DNA from: Chloroflexota bacterium
GTDB taxonomy: Bacteria > Chloroflexota > UBA11872 > VXOZ01
DNA length: 12,315 bases
Assembly: GCA_009839775.1 (NCBI GenBank)
Contig: VXOZ01000172.1
Span: forward strand, 1-12,315
Reading direction: 5' to 3'
Part shown: piece by piece, positions 1-6,596 of the stretch
Layout: the number at the start of each line of letters is the position of its first letter
Numbering within the stretch: the first letter of the stretch is position 1
Notes under the pieces: model-generated
Told to the model about the DNA's origin: nothing
The model's database searches: none
Seen by the model: only the letters and a program-made list of their open reading frames with translations
Position numbers and translations under genes: made by a program

Positions 1-2
1 TA

Positions 3-953
3 GATGGGAGCATAAACACGGACCTCGTCGTGCCGGCCCCGATGCTGCCCCAGGCGGGCGAAACCGTGCTAGGCGGCGACTTGCAAGACATTGGCGGCGG
101 CAAGGGTGCCAATCAGGCGGTAGCGGCGGCCCGTTTGGGTGCACGTACCGCTTTGCTCGGTCGTGTTGGCGCTGACGAATTCGGTAAGGCGCGGCTGCAA
201 GATCTTTCGTCTTTCGGCGTGACAGTGAGTGGTGATCCCATTTGCCCAACGCTGCCAACCGGGGCGGCCCTGATAGTCGTCGATGCAGCGGGCGACAACG
301 TCATTGCGGTTGCCCCCGGCGCCAATGCGGCGCTCAAGCCATCCCACGTTACTGCCGCCGTCAAACAGTTTCAGCGGAGCCGCGTTCTCGTCTGCCAACT
401 GGAAGTCCCGTTGGATACGGTAAGAGCCGCCCTTGACCAAGCACGCGTACACGGACTAACGACCATTCTGAATGCCGCGCCTGGCAATGCGGAGGCCGCC
501 TCGTTGCTGGGAGCAACTGACGTGCTGGTGGTAAACCGGGCGGAGGCAGCCAGTCTGCTCGGACATCCAGTGAACGCGCTTGCTGAAGCAAAGGCGGCTG
601 CGGCAGAGCTCTACGGCAGAGTTCGTGACGGGCTAATTCTCACGCTTGGACCGGAAGGCAGCATACTGGCTTCCGGTGACGGTGTGCTGCACGTCCCTGC
701 CTGGCAGGTGCCAACCGTTGACGCCACCGCTGCCGGAGACTCATTTGTCGGCGCGCTGGCGGCGGCGTTCTCACGCGGGGATGAGTTAACAACCGCCGCC
801 CGCTACGCGACGGCGGCCGCCGCGATTACGGTCGGGCGCTTTGGCGCGCAGCCGTCTCTGCCGACCGGCGAGGAAGTCGCCGGTTTTCTCCAGAGTCCTC
901 CTGTTGCTGAAAGTGTCGAAGACTGCCACGATAGGGTAAGCGGCAAGTCGTGA
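3..953 (+). CDS. rbsK: Ribokinase (PfkB family sugar kinase), 5'-partial
   Basis: The gene phosphorylates ribose, or a related sugar, on O5 with ATP in the cytoplasm. The reading frame is open from base 3 and already encodes GSINTDLVV, the conserved ribokinase N-terminus, so the GTG at 30 is internal. The true start lies only a few codons left of the window. Visible family signatures are PQAGETVLGGD followed by GGGKGANQAVAAARLGA (sugar-binding PfkB signature 1), NAAPGN with the VVNRAEA segment, and the ATP-site signature VDATAAGDSF around 720-746. The probable catalytic base is the Asp at 738-740. The usual GAGD appears here as AAGD, a mild change. Length is normal for the family. It is followed after 22 bases by another PfkB kinase, suggesting co-transcription. 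Ribokinase is the best match, but another pentose or nucleoside kinase of the family is possible. Confidence 0.87.
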   Translation, partial: DGSINTDLVVPAPMLPQAGETVLGGDLQDIGGGKGANQAVAAARLGARTALLGRVGADEFGKARLQDLSSFGVTVSGDPICPTLPTGAALIVVDAAGDNVIAVAPGANAALKPSHVTAAVKQFQRSRVLVCQLEVPLDTVRAALDQARVHGLTTILNAAPGNAEAASLLGATDVLVVNRAEAASLLGHPVNALAEAKAAAAELYGRVRDGLILTLGPEGSILASGDGVLHVPAWQVPTVDATAAGDSFVGALAAAFSRGDELTTAARYATAAAAITVGRFGAQPSLPTGEEVAGFLQSPPVAESVEDCHDRVSGKS

Positions 954-975
954 CCGCTCCGCCGGAGGATCACCA

Positions 976-1980
976 GTGACATCACCTTCATGGCAAGACG
1001 CATTGGCATGCTTTGCGTCGCAACGCATTCTCGTCATTGGAGACATGGTAGCCGACGAGCACATCTTTACGCGGGCGAGCGGGGTGTCCCGTGAGGCCCC
1101 CCTTACGGTGCTGCAGTATGTCGACCGCAAGCTCGTGCCCGGCGGCGCTACCAACGTTGCCCGCAATGCGCGAGCGCTTGGCGCTGAGGTTTGGGTCACC
1201 GGCGTGATAGGAAACGACCCGATCGGGCATGACTTGCGACAGATGCTGGAGGACGATGGCATTGACTGCGGCGACTTGCTTGCGGACGAGCGTCGGACGA
1301 CCTCGACCAAGACCCGCATCTGGGCGGGCGGCGACCAACAGCCCGTGCAGCAGCAAGTATGCCGCTTGGATCGCGTTGAACGAGAGCCGATTTCGACAGC
1401 TCTTTGCCGGCAAGTGAAAGCAGATTTGGCAACGCGCATTCCCCAGGTGGACGCCATCATCATTGCCGACTACGAGATCAGCATGGTGGACGATGCCATC
1501 ATCGAATCCGTTCTGCAGCGTGCGGACACGGAGCAAAAGCCGGTGACCGTCGACTCACACGGCAACCTCGCGCGCTTTCCCGGCGCCGCTACCTTCACGC
1601 CGAACCAACCGGAAGTGGAGTTCACACTGGGGCGCACCTTGGAGACGCGGGAAGAACTCGAAGAGGCCGGCGCGGCCTTGCTCGACATGCTTAGGACACA
1701 GGTGGTGCTCATCACGCGCGGCAGTGAGGGTATGTCGCTCTTTGCCGCTGGGGCGGTTCCCTACCATATCCCGGCGTTGGGCGACGGCGGCATTATCGAT
1801 CCGACCGGTGCAGGAGACACGGTATCAGCCATTCTGACGTTGGCCTTGCTCGCTGGCTTACCGCCGCCCCGTGCTGCTATGCTGGCGGCAGCGGCAGCAA
1901 GCGTCGTCGTGCGCAAGCTTGGCGCGGCTGTAGCGGCTCCTGATGAGATTCTGGCTGTCCTCGCATCGGAAAAACTGTAG
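976..1980 (+). CDS. rfaE1: D-glycero-beta-D-manno-heptose-7-phosphate kinase-like protein (RfaE1/HldE N-terminal domain type)
   Basis: This 334-residue PfkB kinase matches the kinase half of HldE, which phosphorylates heptose 7-phosphate at C1 on the way to nucleotide-activated heptose. The N-terminal region has RILVIGDMVADEHIF, SREAPLTVLQ and PGGATNVARNARALGA, the arrangement typical of RfaE1 (family form: I-S-x-E-A-P-V then G-G-A-A-N-V). The C-terminal ATP-site signature DPTGAGDT is at residues 275-282, with D281 as catalytic base. The GTG start at 976 is supported by a GGAGG at 964-968 with 7-base spacing. The next gene supplies the adenylyltransferase that is fused to this kinase in E. 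coli HldE, which strengthens the assignment. The TAG stop lies inside a repeat hairpin. Substrate is inferred from homology and pairing; a different sugar phosphate is possible. Confidence 0.83.
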   Translation: MTSPSWQDALACFASQRILVIGDMVADEHIFTRASGVSREAPLTVLQYVDRKLVPGGATNVARNARALGAEVWVTGVIGNDPIGHDLRQMLEDDGIDCGDLLADERRTTSTKTRIWAGGDQQPVQQQVCRLDRVEREPISTALCRQVKADLATRIPQVDAIIIADYEISMVDDAIIESVLQRADTEQKPVTVDSHGNLARFPGAATFTPNQPEVEFTLGRTLETREELEEAGAALLDMLRTQVVLITRGSEGMSLFAAGAVPYHIPALGDGGIIDPTGAGDTVSAILTLALLAGLPPPRAAMLAAAAASVVVRKLGAAVAAPDEILAVLASEKL

Positions 1981-2001
1981 GGGCGTCCCTCGTGGGCGCC
2001 C
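1977..2001 (+). repeat. Short inverted repeat overlapping the rfaE1 stop codon
   Basis: GTAG followed by GGGCGTCC, a five-base loop and GGGCGCCC forms an 8-bp stem (1981-1988 with 1994-2001, one G-U pair). The first bases include the TAG stop of rfaE1. From memory it resembles a GGGCGACC-type palindromic repeat scattered between genes in many uncultured bacteria. It occupies most of the 33-base gap before rfaE2 and could act as an mRNA structure between the two cistrons. There is no T-tract, so it is not a classical terminator. Confidence 0.55.
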
Positions 2002-2013
2002 AAGGTTCAGCGC

Positions 2014-2544
2014 GTGATGACGGCATCCAAAATACTAACTGAAATAGCGATCGTAGACCGGGTCGGCGCATTACGGCAACAAGGCCGGTCAGTCGTCTTC
2101 ACCAATGGCTGTTTCGACCTGCTCCATCGCGGTCACGTCACCTATCTGGAAGCAGCGCGGGCCCTTGGCGATGTCCTGATCGTCGCCGTCAATAGCGATC
2201 GCTCCGTCCGCGCACTCAAAGGGCCATCTCGACCCTTAACGCCGGCAGAAGACCGTGCGCATGTGCTGGCAGCGCTGGCGTGCGTGGACTATGTGGTGGA
2301 ATTCAACGACGAGACTGCGGAGCGCCTGGTGCAAGAGCTGCAACCCGACATTTATGTCAAGGGCGGCGACTATGCGAGAGACGAGCCGGTGGAAGCCGCG
2401 GTCGTCAGAGCCTACGGCGGCAGCGTGCGGATACTGCCCTTCACGTCCGGTTACAGCACGACAGACCTCGTGCAGCGTATCACTGCCGGTGTGGAGCAGA
2501 TGGATTCCGCGCCCCCGCGCGGGGGCGAGCTTTCGCGGGAATGA
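2014..2544 (+). CDS. rfaE2: D-glycero-beta-D-manno-heptose 1-phosphate adenylyltransferase-like protein (RfaE2/HldE C-terminal domain type)
   Basis: This cytidylyltransferase-like nucleotidyltransferase would transfer AMP from ATP to heptose 1-phosphate, giving an ADP-heptose. It has the signature FTNGCFDLLHRGH (residues 29-41, with the catalytic HxGH at 38-41), then AVNSDRSVRALKGPSRPL, PDIYVKGGDY and the second nucleotide-site motif GYSTTDLVQRI starting at residue 146. The order and spacing match RfaE2. The start is GTG 2014 or the adjacent ATG 2017; the Shine-Dalgarno is weak, which suggests translational coupling to rfaE1. The last 14 residues (MDSAPPRGGELSRE) and the TGA stop are encoded by a palindromic repeat and are probably not part of the fold. 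Family assignment is strong; the exact sugar is inferred. Confidence 0.87.
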   Translation: MMTASKILTEIAIVDRVGALRQQGRSVVFTNGCFDLLHRGHVTYLEAARALGDVLIVAVNSDRSVRALKGPSRPLTPAEDRAHVLAALACVDYVVEFNDETAERLVQELQPDIYVKGGDYARDEPVEAAVVRAYGGSVRILPFTSGYSTTDLVQRITAGVEQMDSAPPRGGELSRE

Positions 2545-2546
2545 CG
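2501..2546 (+). repeat. REP-like palindromic repeat forming the 3' end of rfaE2
   Basis: The core CGCCCCCGCG/CGGGGGCG (2510-2527) is a perfect 18-base palindrome. Outside it, ATTCCGCG (2504-2511) and CGCGGGAAT (2534-2542) form a second, overlapping inverted repeat. On the minus strand it reads GTCATTCCCGCG...GGAATCCA, which I recognise as a frequent intergenic repeat type in uncultured bacterial genomes. Bases 2519-2542 match 11665-11687 almost exactly. It supplies the rfaE2 stop codon and may also serve as a 3' hairpin before ndk. Confidence 0.7.
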
Positions 2547-2594
2547 TATCATAGCGACGACTAACCGTTACCTATAACAGGAGAAGAACATACT

Positions 2595-3047
2595 GTGGCG
2601 CAACGCACCCTCATCATCATCAAGCCGGATGGCGTCCAACGCGGACTCGTCGGGGAAATCCTAGGCCGCTTTGAACAGCGCGGCCTGAAGCTCGTCGGCC
2701 TGAAGCTCATGTCTGTCACGCGGTCTCTCGCCGAAACCCACTATGCGGTTCATAGAGATAAACCGTTCTTCGCCGACCTTATTGAATTCATTACTGCTGC
2801 TCCCGTTGTTTGCGCAGTGATAGAGGGGCCCGAGGCGATTGCAATAGTCCGGAATCTGGTGGGAGCCACGCGGTTTACCGAGGCTGAACCCGGTTCCATT
2901 CGCGGCGATTATGCCCTCGACCTCACGATGAACCTCATTCACGCTTCCGATGCTCCCGATACCGCAGAGAAGGAAGTTGAACTCTTTTTCCGGCCGGAGG
3001 AACTCATTGACTACGCACGGGATGGTGACCGCTGGGTTACGGGATGA
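2595..3047 (+). CDS. ndk: Nucleoside diphosphate kinase
   Basis: Ndk transfers the gamma phosphate of ATP to nucleoside diphosphates through a phosphohistidine intermediate, balancing NTP pools in the cytoplasm. The protein has 150 residues, normal for the family. It shows IIKPDGVQRG at the N-terminus (K10 binding phosphate), RDKPFF, GATRFTEAEPGSIRGDYA, and the active-site segment NLIHASDAPDTAEKEV with the phospho-accepting histidine H116. The usual Gly after that His is Ala here, a common variation. Start is GTG 2595, preceded by AGGAG at 2579-2583 with a somewhat long 11-base spacing. It lies 50 bases after rfaE2, separated by the repeat hairpin, and may be read from the same transcript. 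There are no oddities in key residues. Confidence 0.96.
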   Translation: MAQRTLIIIKPDGVQRGLVGEILGRFEQRGLKLVGLKLMSVTRSLAETHYAVHRDKPFFADLIEFITAAPVVCAVIEGPEAIAIVRNLVGATRFTEAEPGSIRGDYALDLTMNLIHASDAPDTAEKEVELFFRPEELIDYARDGDRWVTG

Positions 3048-3152
3048 TAGACGGCTCAGGGCGTTATACTCGTTGTTACGTCAGGTGCGGCATGGAGCCA
3101 AAGACACTGGTGGATAGACAGCAATGATCAGGTAAGGAGAGCGTATTAAAGC

Positions 3153-4565
3153 ATGAGTGACCAACGACCGCATGTCATCCTCTTCACGACCGATCAGCAC
3201 CGCGGCGATCATCTCAGTATTGCCGGTCACCCGTTGGTGGAGACCCCCAACGTTGATGCATTTGTGCAGCATGGGGCGTACTTTCCCAACGCCTACACTG
3301 AGATTCCCTCCACGACCGGTGCACGGCGATGCCTACACGGCGGGCAAGCCAGTTACGACTGCGGACTGATTGGCTATTCCGGTTTTGAGTGGCATGAGCC
3401 GAACACTCTCGCGGCGGTGCTCGCCGACGATGGCTACCACTGCATCAACGTCGGTTGGCGCAACATGCATCCCCGCCGCAAGCTCTACGGCTTCCACACC
3501 GTCATCCCCCACGATCTGCGCCAGGGCGACGACGACTACTGGGAGTGGCTTTGCCAGGAGCTTGGCCCCTATGCCCACGAGCGGATTCACGGATCCGACG
3601 CCAATGGCTGGCTGGGACGGCCCTGGGCTTACGAGGAGCGTTACCACGCCACGAACTGGACCGTGGACGTGACGATAGAACAGATAAAGAAGCGTGATCC
3701 TACCCGCCCCGTTTTCGTGTGGTGCTCGCACTTGCGCCCGCACTCGCCCTATGACCCACCGCAATTCTTCTGGGACATGTACGTTGACCGGGAACTCCCC
3801 GAAATCCCAATTGGTGACTGGGCGGAGCGGTACAACGTGCCTCAGCCAAGTCTACCGCGCGCCGCCTGGCACGGTCGGCTGACCGACGAGCAACTCCAGC
3901 GCATGCGGGCGGGCTACATGGCGTGCATTAGCCACATCGACTATCAGCTTGGATACCTTATGGAACGCGTGCAGCAGGAGTTGGGCGGCGATGTCATGTA
4001 CGTATTCACCGCCGACCACGGCGACATGATGGGCGACCACAATTTGCTGCGCAAGTCGTATGCGTACGAAGGTTCGGCCCGCATTCCCTTTGTCGTCAGG
4101 TATCCCGGCAGTGTCGACGCTCCTGCCGGTACATTCGAGCATCCGGTAGGTCTGCAAGACGTTATGCCCACCATCCTGGAAGCCACTGGCACGCTCATTC
4201 CAGATTCCGTCACCGGCACAAGCATCCTGCAAGCGGCACGAGGCGGACCCTGGCGCGAGTATTTCCATGGCGAACATTCTCCCTGCTATAGCAAGGACAA
4301 CGCCATGCAGTACCTGACCGACGGCAAGGAAAAGTACATCTGGTTCCCGGTGCGTGGTGAGGAACAGTTCTTCGACCTTGCCAGCGACCGGCAGGAACTC
4401 CACGATAGGGCGAATGATCCGGCCTATGCCGACCGCGTTGCACTTTGGCGCAATCGTCTCATCACCTACCTGGGCGAGCGCGGCGACGGTTTCTCCGACG
4501 GCAAACAATTGCTCGTGCGTTCCGATGGTTACGGTCCGGTTGCGGAGCAATCTGCGACAGGCTAA
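3153..4565 (+). CDS. Sulfatase-fold hydrolase (alkaline phosphatase superfamily) with Thr at the formylglycine position
   Basis: The 470-residue protein has the sulfatase fold. It carries an N-terminal metal motif DQHRGD (residues 14-19), HPLVETPNVD, the HLRPHSPYDPP segment (H197), FTADHGDMMGDH (D288, H289 metal ligands), RKSYAYEGSARIPFVVRYPG (K301), and a C-terminal FFDLASDRQELHD stretch. In canonical sulfatases the catalytic segment is C/S-x-P-x-R, the Cys or Ser being converted to formylglycine. The corresponding segment here is EIPSTTGARR (residues 50-59), placing T54 at the nucleophile position and G56 at the Pro, while R58 is kept. It may therefore not be an active sulfatase. Thr nucleophiles occur elsewhere in the superfamily, in phosphodiesterases and phosphoethanolamine transferases. 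There is no signal peptide, so it is probably cytoplasmic. ATG 3153 follows AAGGAG (3134-3139). Substrate unknown. Confidence 0.85.
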   Translation: MSDQRPHVILFTTDQHRGDHLSIAGHPLVETPNVDAFVQHGAYFPNAYTEIPSTTGARRCLHGGQASYDCGLIGYSGFEWHEPNTLAAVLADDGYHCINVGWRNMHPRRKLYGFHTVIPHDLRQGDDDYWEWLCQELGPYAHERIHGSDANGWLGRPWAYEERYHATNWTVDVTIEQIKKRDPTRPVFVWCSHLRPHSPYDPPQFFWDMYVDRELPEIPIGDWAERYNVPQPSLPRAAWHGRLTDEQLQRMRAGYMACISHIDYQLGYLMERVQQELGGDVMYVFTADHGDMMGDHNLLRKSYAYEGSARIPFVVRYPGSVDAPAGTFEHPVGLQDVMPTILEATGTLIPDSVTGTSILQAARGGPWREYFHGEHSPCYSKDNAMQYLTDGKEKYIWFPVRGEEQFFDLASDRQELHDRANDPAYADRVALWRNRLITYLGERGDGFSDGKQLLVRSDGYGPVAEQSATG

Positions 4566-4597
4566 GAAACCTTGGTAGGGAGCGCAAAGTGCCATCT

Positions 4598-4655
4598 CCC
4601 GTTCGCCCTGAGCTTGCCTGTCCTGAGCTTGACGAAGGGTCGAAGGGTGAACGGG
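4598..4655 (+). repeat. Nested inverted repeat of the CCTGAGCTTG...CGAAGGG type
   Basis: The outer arms CCCGTTCGCCCT (4598-4609) and AGGGTGAACGGG (4644-4655) pair over 12 positions with one G-U. Inside are two direct copies of CCTGAGCTTG (4607-4616 and 4622-4631) and two copies of CGAAGGG (4633-4639 and 4641-4647), so the element looks like a partial internal duplication of a shorter palindrome. I recognise this as a widespread intergenic repeat type in environmental bacterial genomes. It lies 32 bases after the sulfatase-like gene and could form a transcript-end hairpin. The rest of the 4566-4820 gap shows nothing I can name with confidence. Confidence 0.7.
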
Positions 4656-4820
4656 TACATCTCTCACACACAACTACCCAGCCTGGTATGTGTCGAGAAT
4701 CTCTTCACCTGTTCGGTATCCGAGCGCATGGGAATGCTCTGTAAGCCTCATCCGCTATACTTAGCTTGACCAGCGAGACATCAGGGAACAGTACCGGGTC
4801 TTTGCACGGAGGCCATCAGT

Positions 4821-6596
4821 ATGGCTGGCACAGCCGCATTCGATCCCATTACCTTCGAAGTCGTGCGCCATGCGTTGACCGAAGCCACTGAGGAAATGGC
4901 GGTGGCCCTCCGGCGCAGCGCCTATTCCACCAACATTAAAACCCGGGCCGACTTCTCGTGCGCCTTCTTCGACCGCGACCTCAACGTCGTGGCACAGGCG
5001 TTTTGCCAGGCCGTGCATTTGGGCTCACTCGTGCATCTGGTGCCAATTGCCGTGCGCGCCTACGGGCCGGAGAACATGGGTCCCGGTGACGCCGTGCTCT
5101 GCAATGATCCCTATCTCGGCGGCGTGCACTTAAACGACATCAGCCTAATTTCGCCGGTCTACTGCGATGGCGAGTTATTCGGCTACGTCGCGAACATGGC
5201 GCACCACGTGGACGTGGGCGGCGGCGCTCCCGCTAGCGTCGGCGCATTTCGCGAGGTCTATCAGGAAGGCATCATCATCCCGCCGGTTAAGCTCGTAGCA
5301 GGGGGTGAGATCGTCGAGGATGTTTTCCGTCTCATTTTGGGACAAATTCGATCCAAAAGAGAGACCGCCGGTGACTTTCGCGCCCAGATGGCCGCCAATG
5401 CCACCGGCGCACGCCGCCTGACCGAGCTTACGCAGCAGACCGGCCTTGACACGGTGAACACCTACATCCGAGAGCTGATGACCTACGCCGAGCGGCGCAC
5501 CCGCGCGGAAATCGCGAAGCTGCCGCAGGGGGAGTTCTCCGCCGAGGGCTACGTGGACAACGACGGCTACACCGACGAGCCGGTTCGTCTCGTAGCCAAG
5601 ATTCGCATTGACGACGACGGCATACTCTTTGATCTCAACGGCTCCGACCCGCAACGGCGCGCACCGGTAAACTCGACCTTTGCCCAGACCTTCTCCGCCT
5701 GCGCCTATAACTTGAAGACCCTCATGGACCCCGACATCCCACCCAACCAGGGATTTTACAAGATGGTGCGCATCGATGCGCCGGAAGGCACGGTGGTCAA
5801 CTGCAAGCCGCCTGCTCCCGTCGTGGGAGGCTGGGAGACCCATGCGCGTCTCAATGAAGTCATCTTCAAGGCGCTGGCGCCGGTGCTGCCGGAGCGCGTA
5901 CCCGCGGGCGGCAAGGCGATGCAGTGCCACGCCGGCTTCGGCGGCATCGATCCCCGTAACGGCGAGTACTACTGCTTTTTGGAGACGCTCGCCGGCGGGT
6001 ACGGCGCGAGATTCCAAAGCGACGGCCCGGACGCCGTGCAAACCCACGGTCAGAACACCGAGAACGCGCCGATAGAGGAAACAGAGCGTTACTACCCAGT
6101 ACGCATTCTGCGGTACGAACTGGTGGACGACTCCGATGGCCCCGGCAAGTATCGCGGCGGATTGGGCCTGCGCCGCGATTACGTCTTTCTCGATCACGAA
6201 GTCACCTTTACCGTGTTGGCGGATAGAGACAAGGCGGGGCCTTGGGGACTCTTCGGCGGTGAACCCGGCCGCCAGGCCTACTATATCCACCAACACGATG
6301 GCGCAATGGAAGTCTTGAGCTCAAAGACCACGATAGACGTGCAACCCGGCGAGATGATTCGCTACGAGACGTGCGGCGGAGGCGGCCATGGACCGCCCTG
6401 GCAGCGCGATCCAGCGAAGGTACTCAGTGACGTACGCCAGGGAAAAGTAAGCCTTGAGCGCGCGCGCACAGCCTACGGGGTAGCCATTGATCCGGAGCGG
6501 CTGGCAGTCGACCATGATGCTACAGTGAGACTGCGCGCGGCCATGCAAAACGACTGCTTTCAAGATGAGGGTGGCAAACCAGGAGCCGGGCCGTGA
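4821..6596 (+). CDS. hyuB: Hydantoinase B / oxoprolinase family protein (N-methylhydantoinase subunit B type)
   Basis: This 591-residue protein is the HyuB partner of the ATP-dependent hydantoinase/oxoprolinase/acetone carboxylase group. It starts DPITFEVVRHALTEATEEM, typical of the family, followed by the conserved NDPYLGGVHLNDI (95-107), AHHVDVGGGAP (from residue 127, His and Asp likely metal-binding), GGWETHARL and GKYRGGLGLRRDY (from residue 442). ATG 4821 has GGAGG at 4808-4812 with 8-base spacing. The stop overlaps the hyuA start in a GTGA arrangement, so the two subunits are translationally coupled and almost certainly form a complex. No third subunit like acetone carboxylase gamma is nearby, making acetone carboxylase less likely. 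The actual substrate (a hydantoin, 5-oxoproline or another lactam/imide) cannot be read from the sequence. Confidence 0.9.
   Translation: MAGTAAFDPITFEVVRHALTEATEEMAVALRRSAYSTNIKTRADFSCAFFDRDLNVVAQAFCQAVHLGSLVHLVPIAVRAYGPENMGPGDAVLCNDPYLGGVHLNDISLISPVYCDGELFGYVANMAHHVDVGGGAPASVGAFREVYQEGIIIPPVKLVAGGEIVEDVFRLILGQIRSKRETAGDFRAQMAANATGARRLTELTQQTGLDTVNTYIRELMTYAERRTRAEIAKLPQGEFSAEGYVDNDGYTDEPVRLVAKIRIDDDGILFDLNGSDPQRRAPVNSTFAQTFSACAYNLKTLMDPDIPPNQGFYKMVRIDAPEGTVVNCKPPAPVVGGWETHARLNEVIFKALAPVLPERVPAGGKAMQCHAGFGGIDPRNGEYYCFLETLAGGYGARFQSDGPDAVQTHGQNTENAPIEETERYYPVRILRYELVDDSDGPGKYRGGLGLRRDYVFLDHEVTFTVLADRDKAGPWGLFGGEPGRQAYYIHQHDGAMEVLSSKTTIDVQPGEMIRYETCGGGGHGPPWQRDPAKVLSDVRQGKVSLERARTAYGVAIDPERLAVDHDATVRLRAAMQNDCFQDEGGKPGAGP

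Noticed and set aside
30..953. GTG 30 as the ribokinase start
   Set aside because: The frame continues upstream to base 3 and encodes the conserved GSINTDLVV segment, so the gene starts outside the window.
3065..3070. TATACT as a -10 element before the sulfatase-like gene
   Set aside because: No matching -35 sequence at proper spacing; likely chance.
3852..4673. Long minus-strand frames opposite the sulfatase, hyuB, oxidase and binding-protein genes
   Set aside because: They lie antisense to genes with clear family motifs, show no family motif themselves, and are typical shadow frames of GC-rich coding DNA.
4756..4761. TATACT as a -10 promoter element for hyuB
   Set aside because: The hexamer is a good match and is suitably placed, but no TTGACA-like -35 is found at 16-18 bases upstream, so it is not reported as a promoter.
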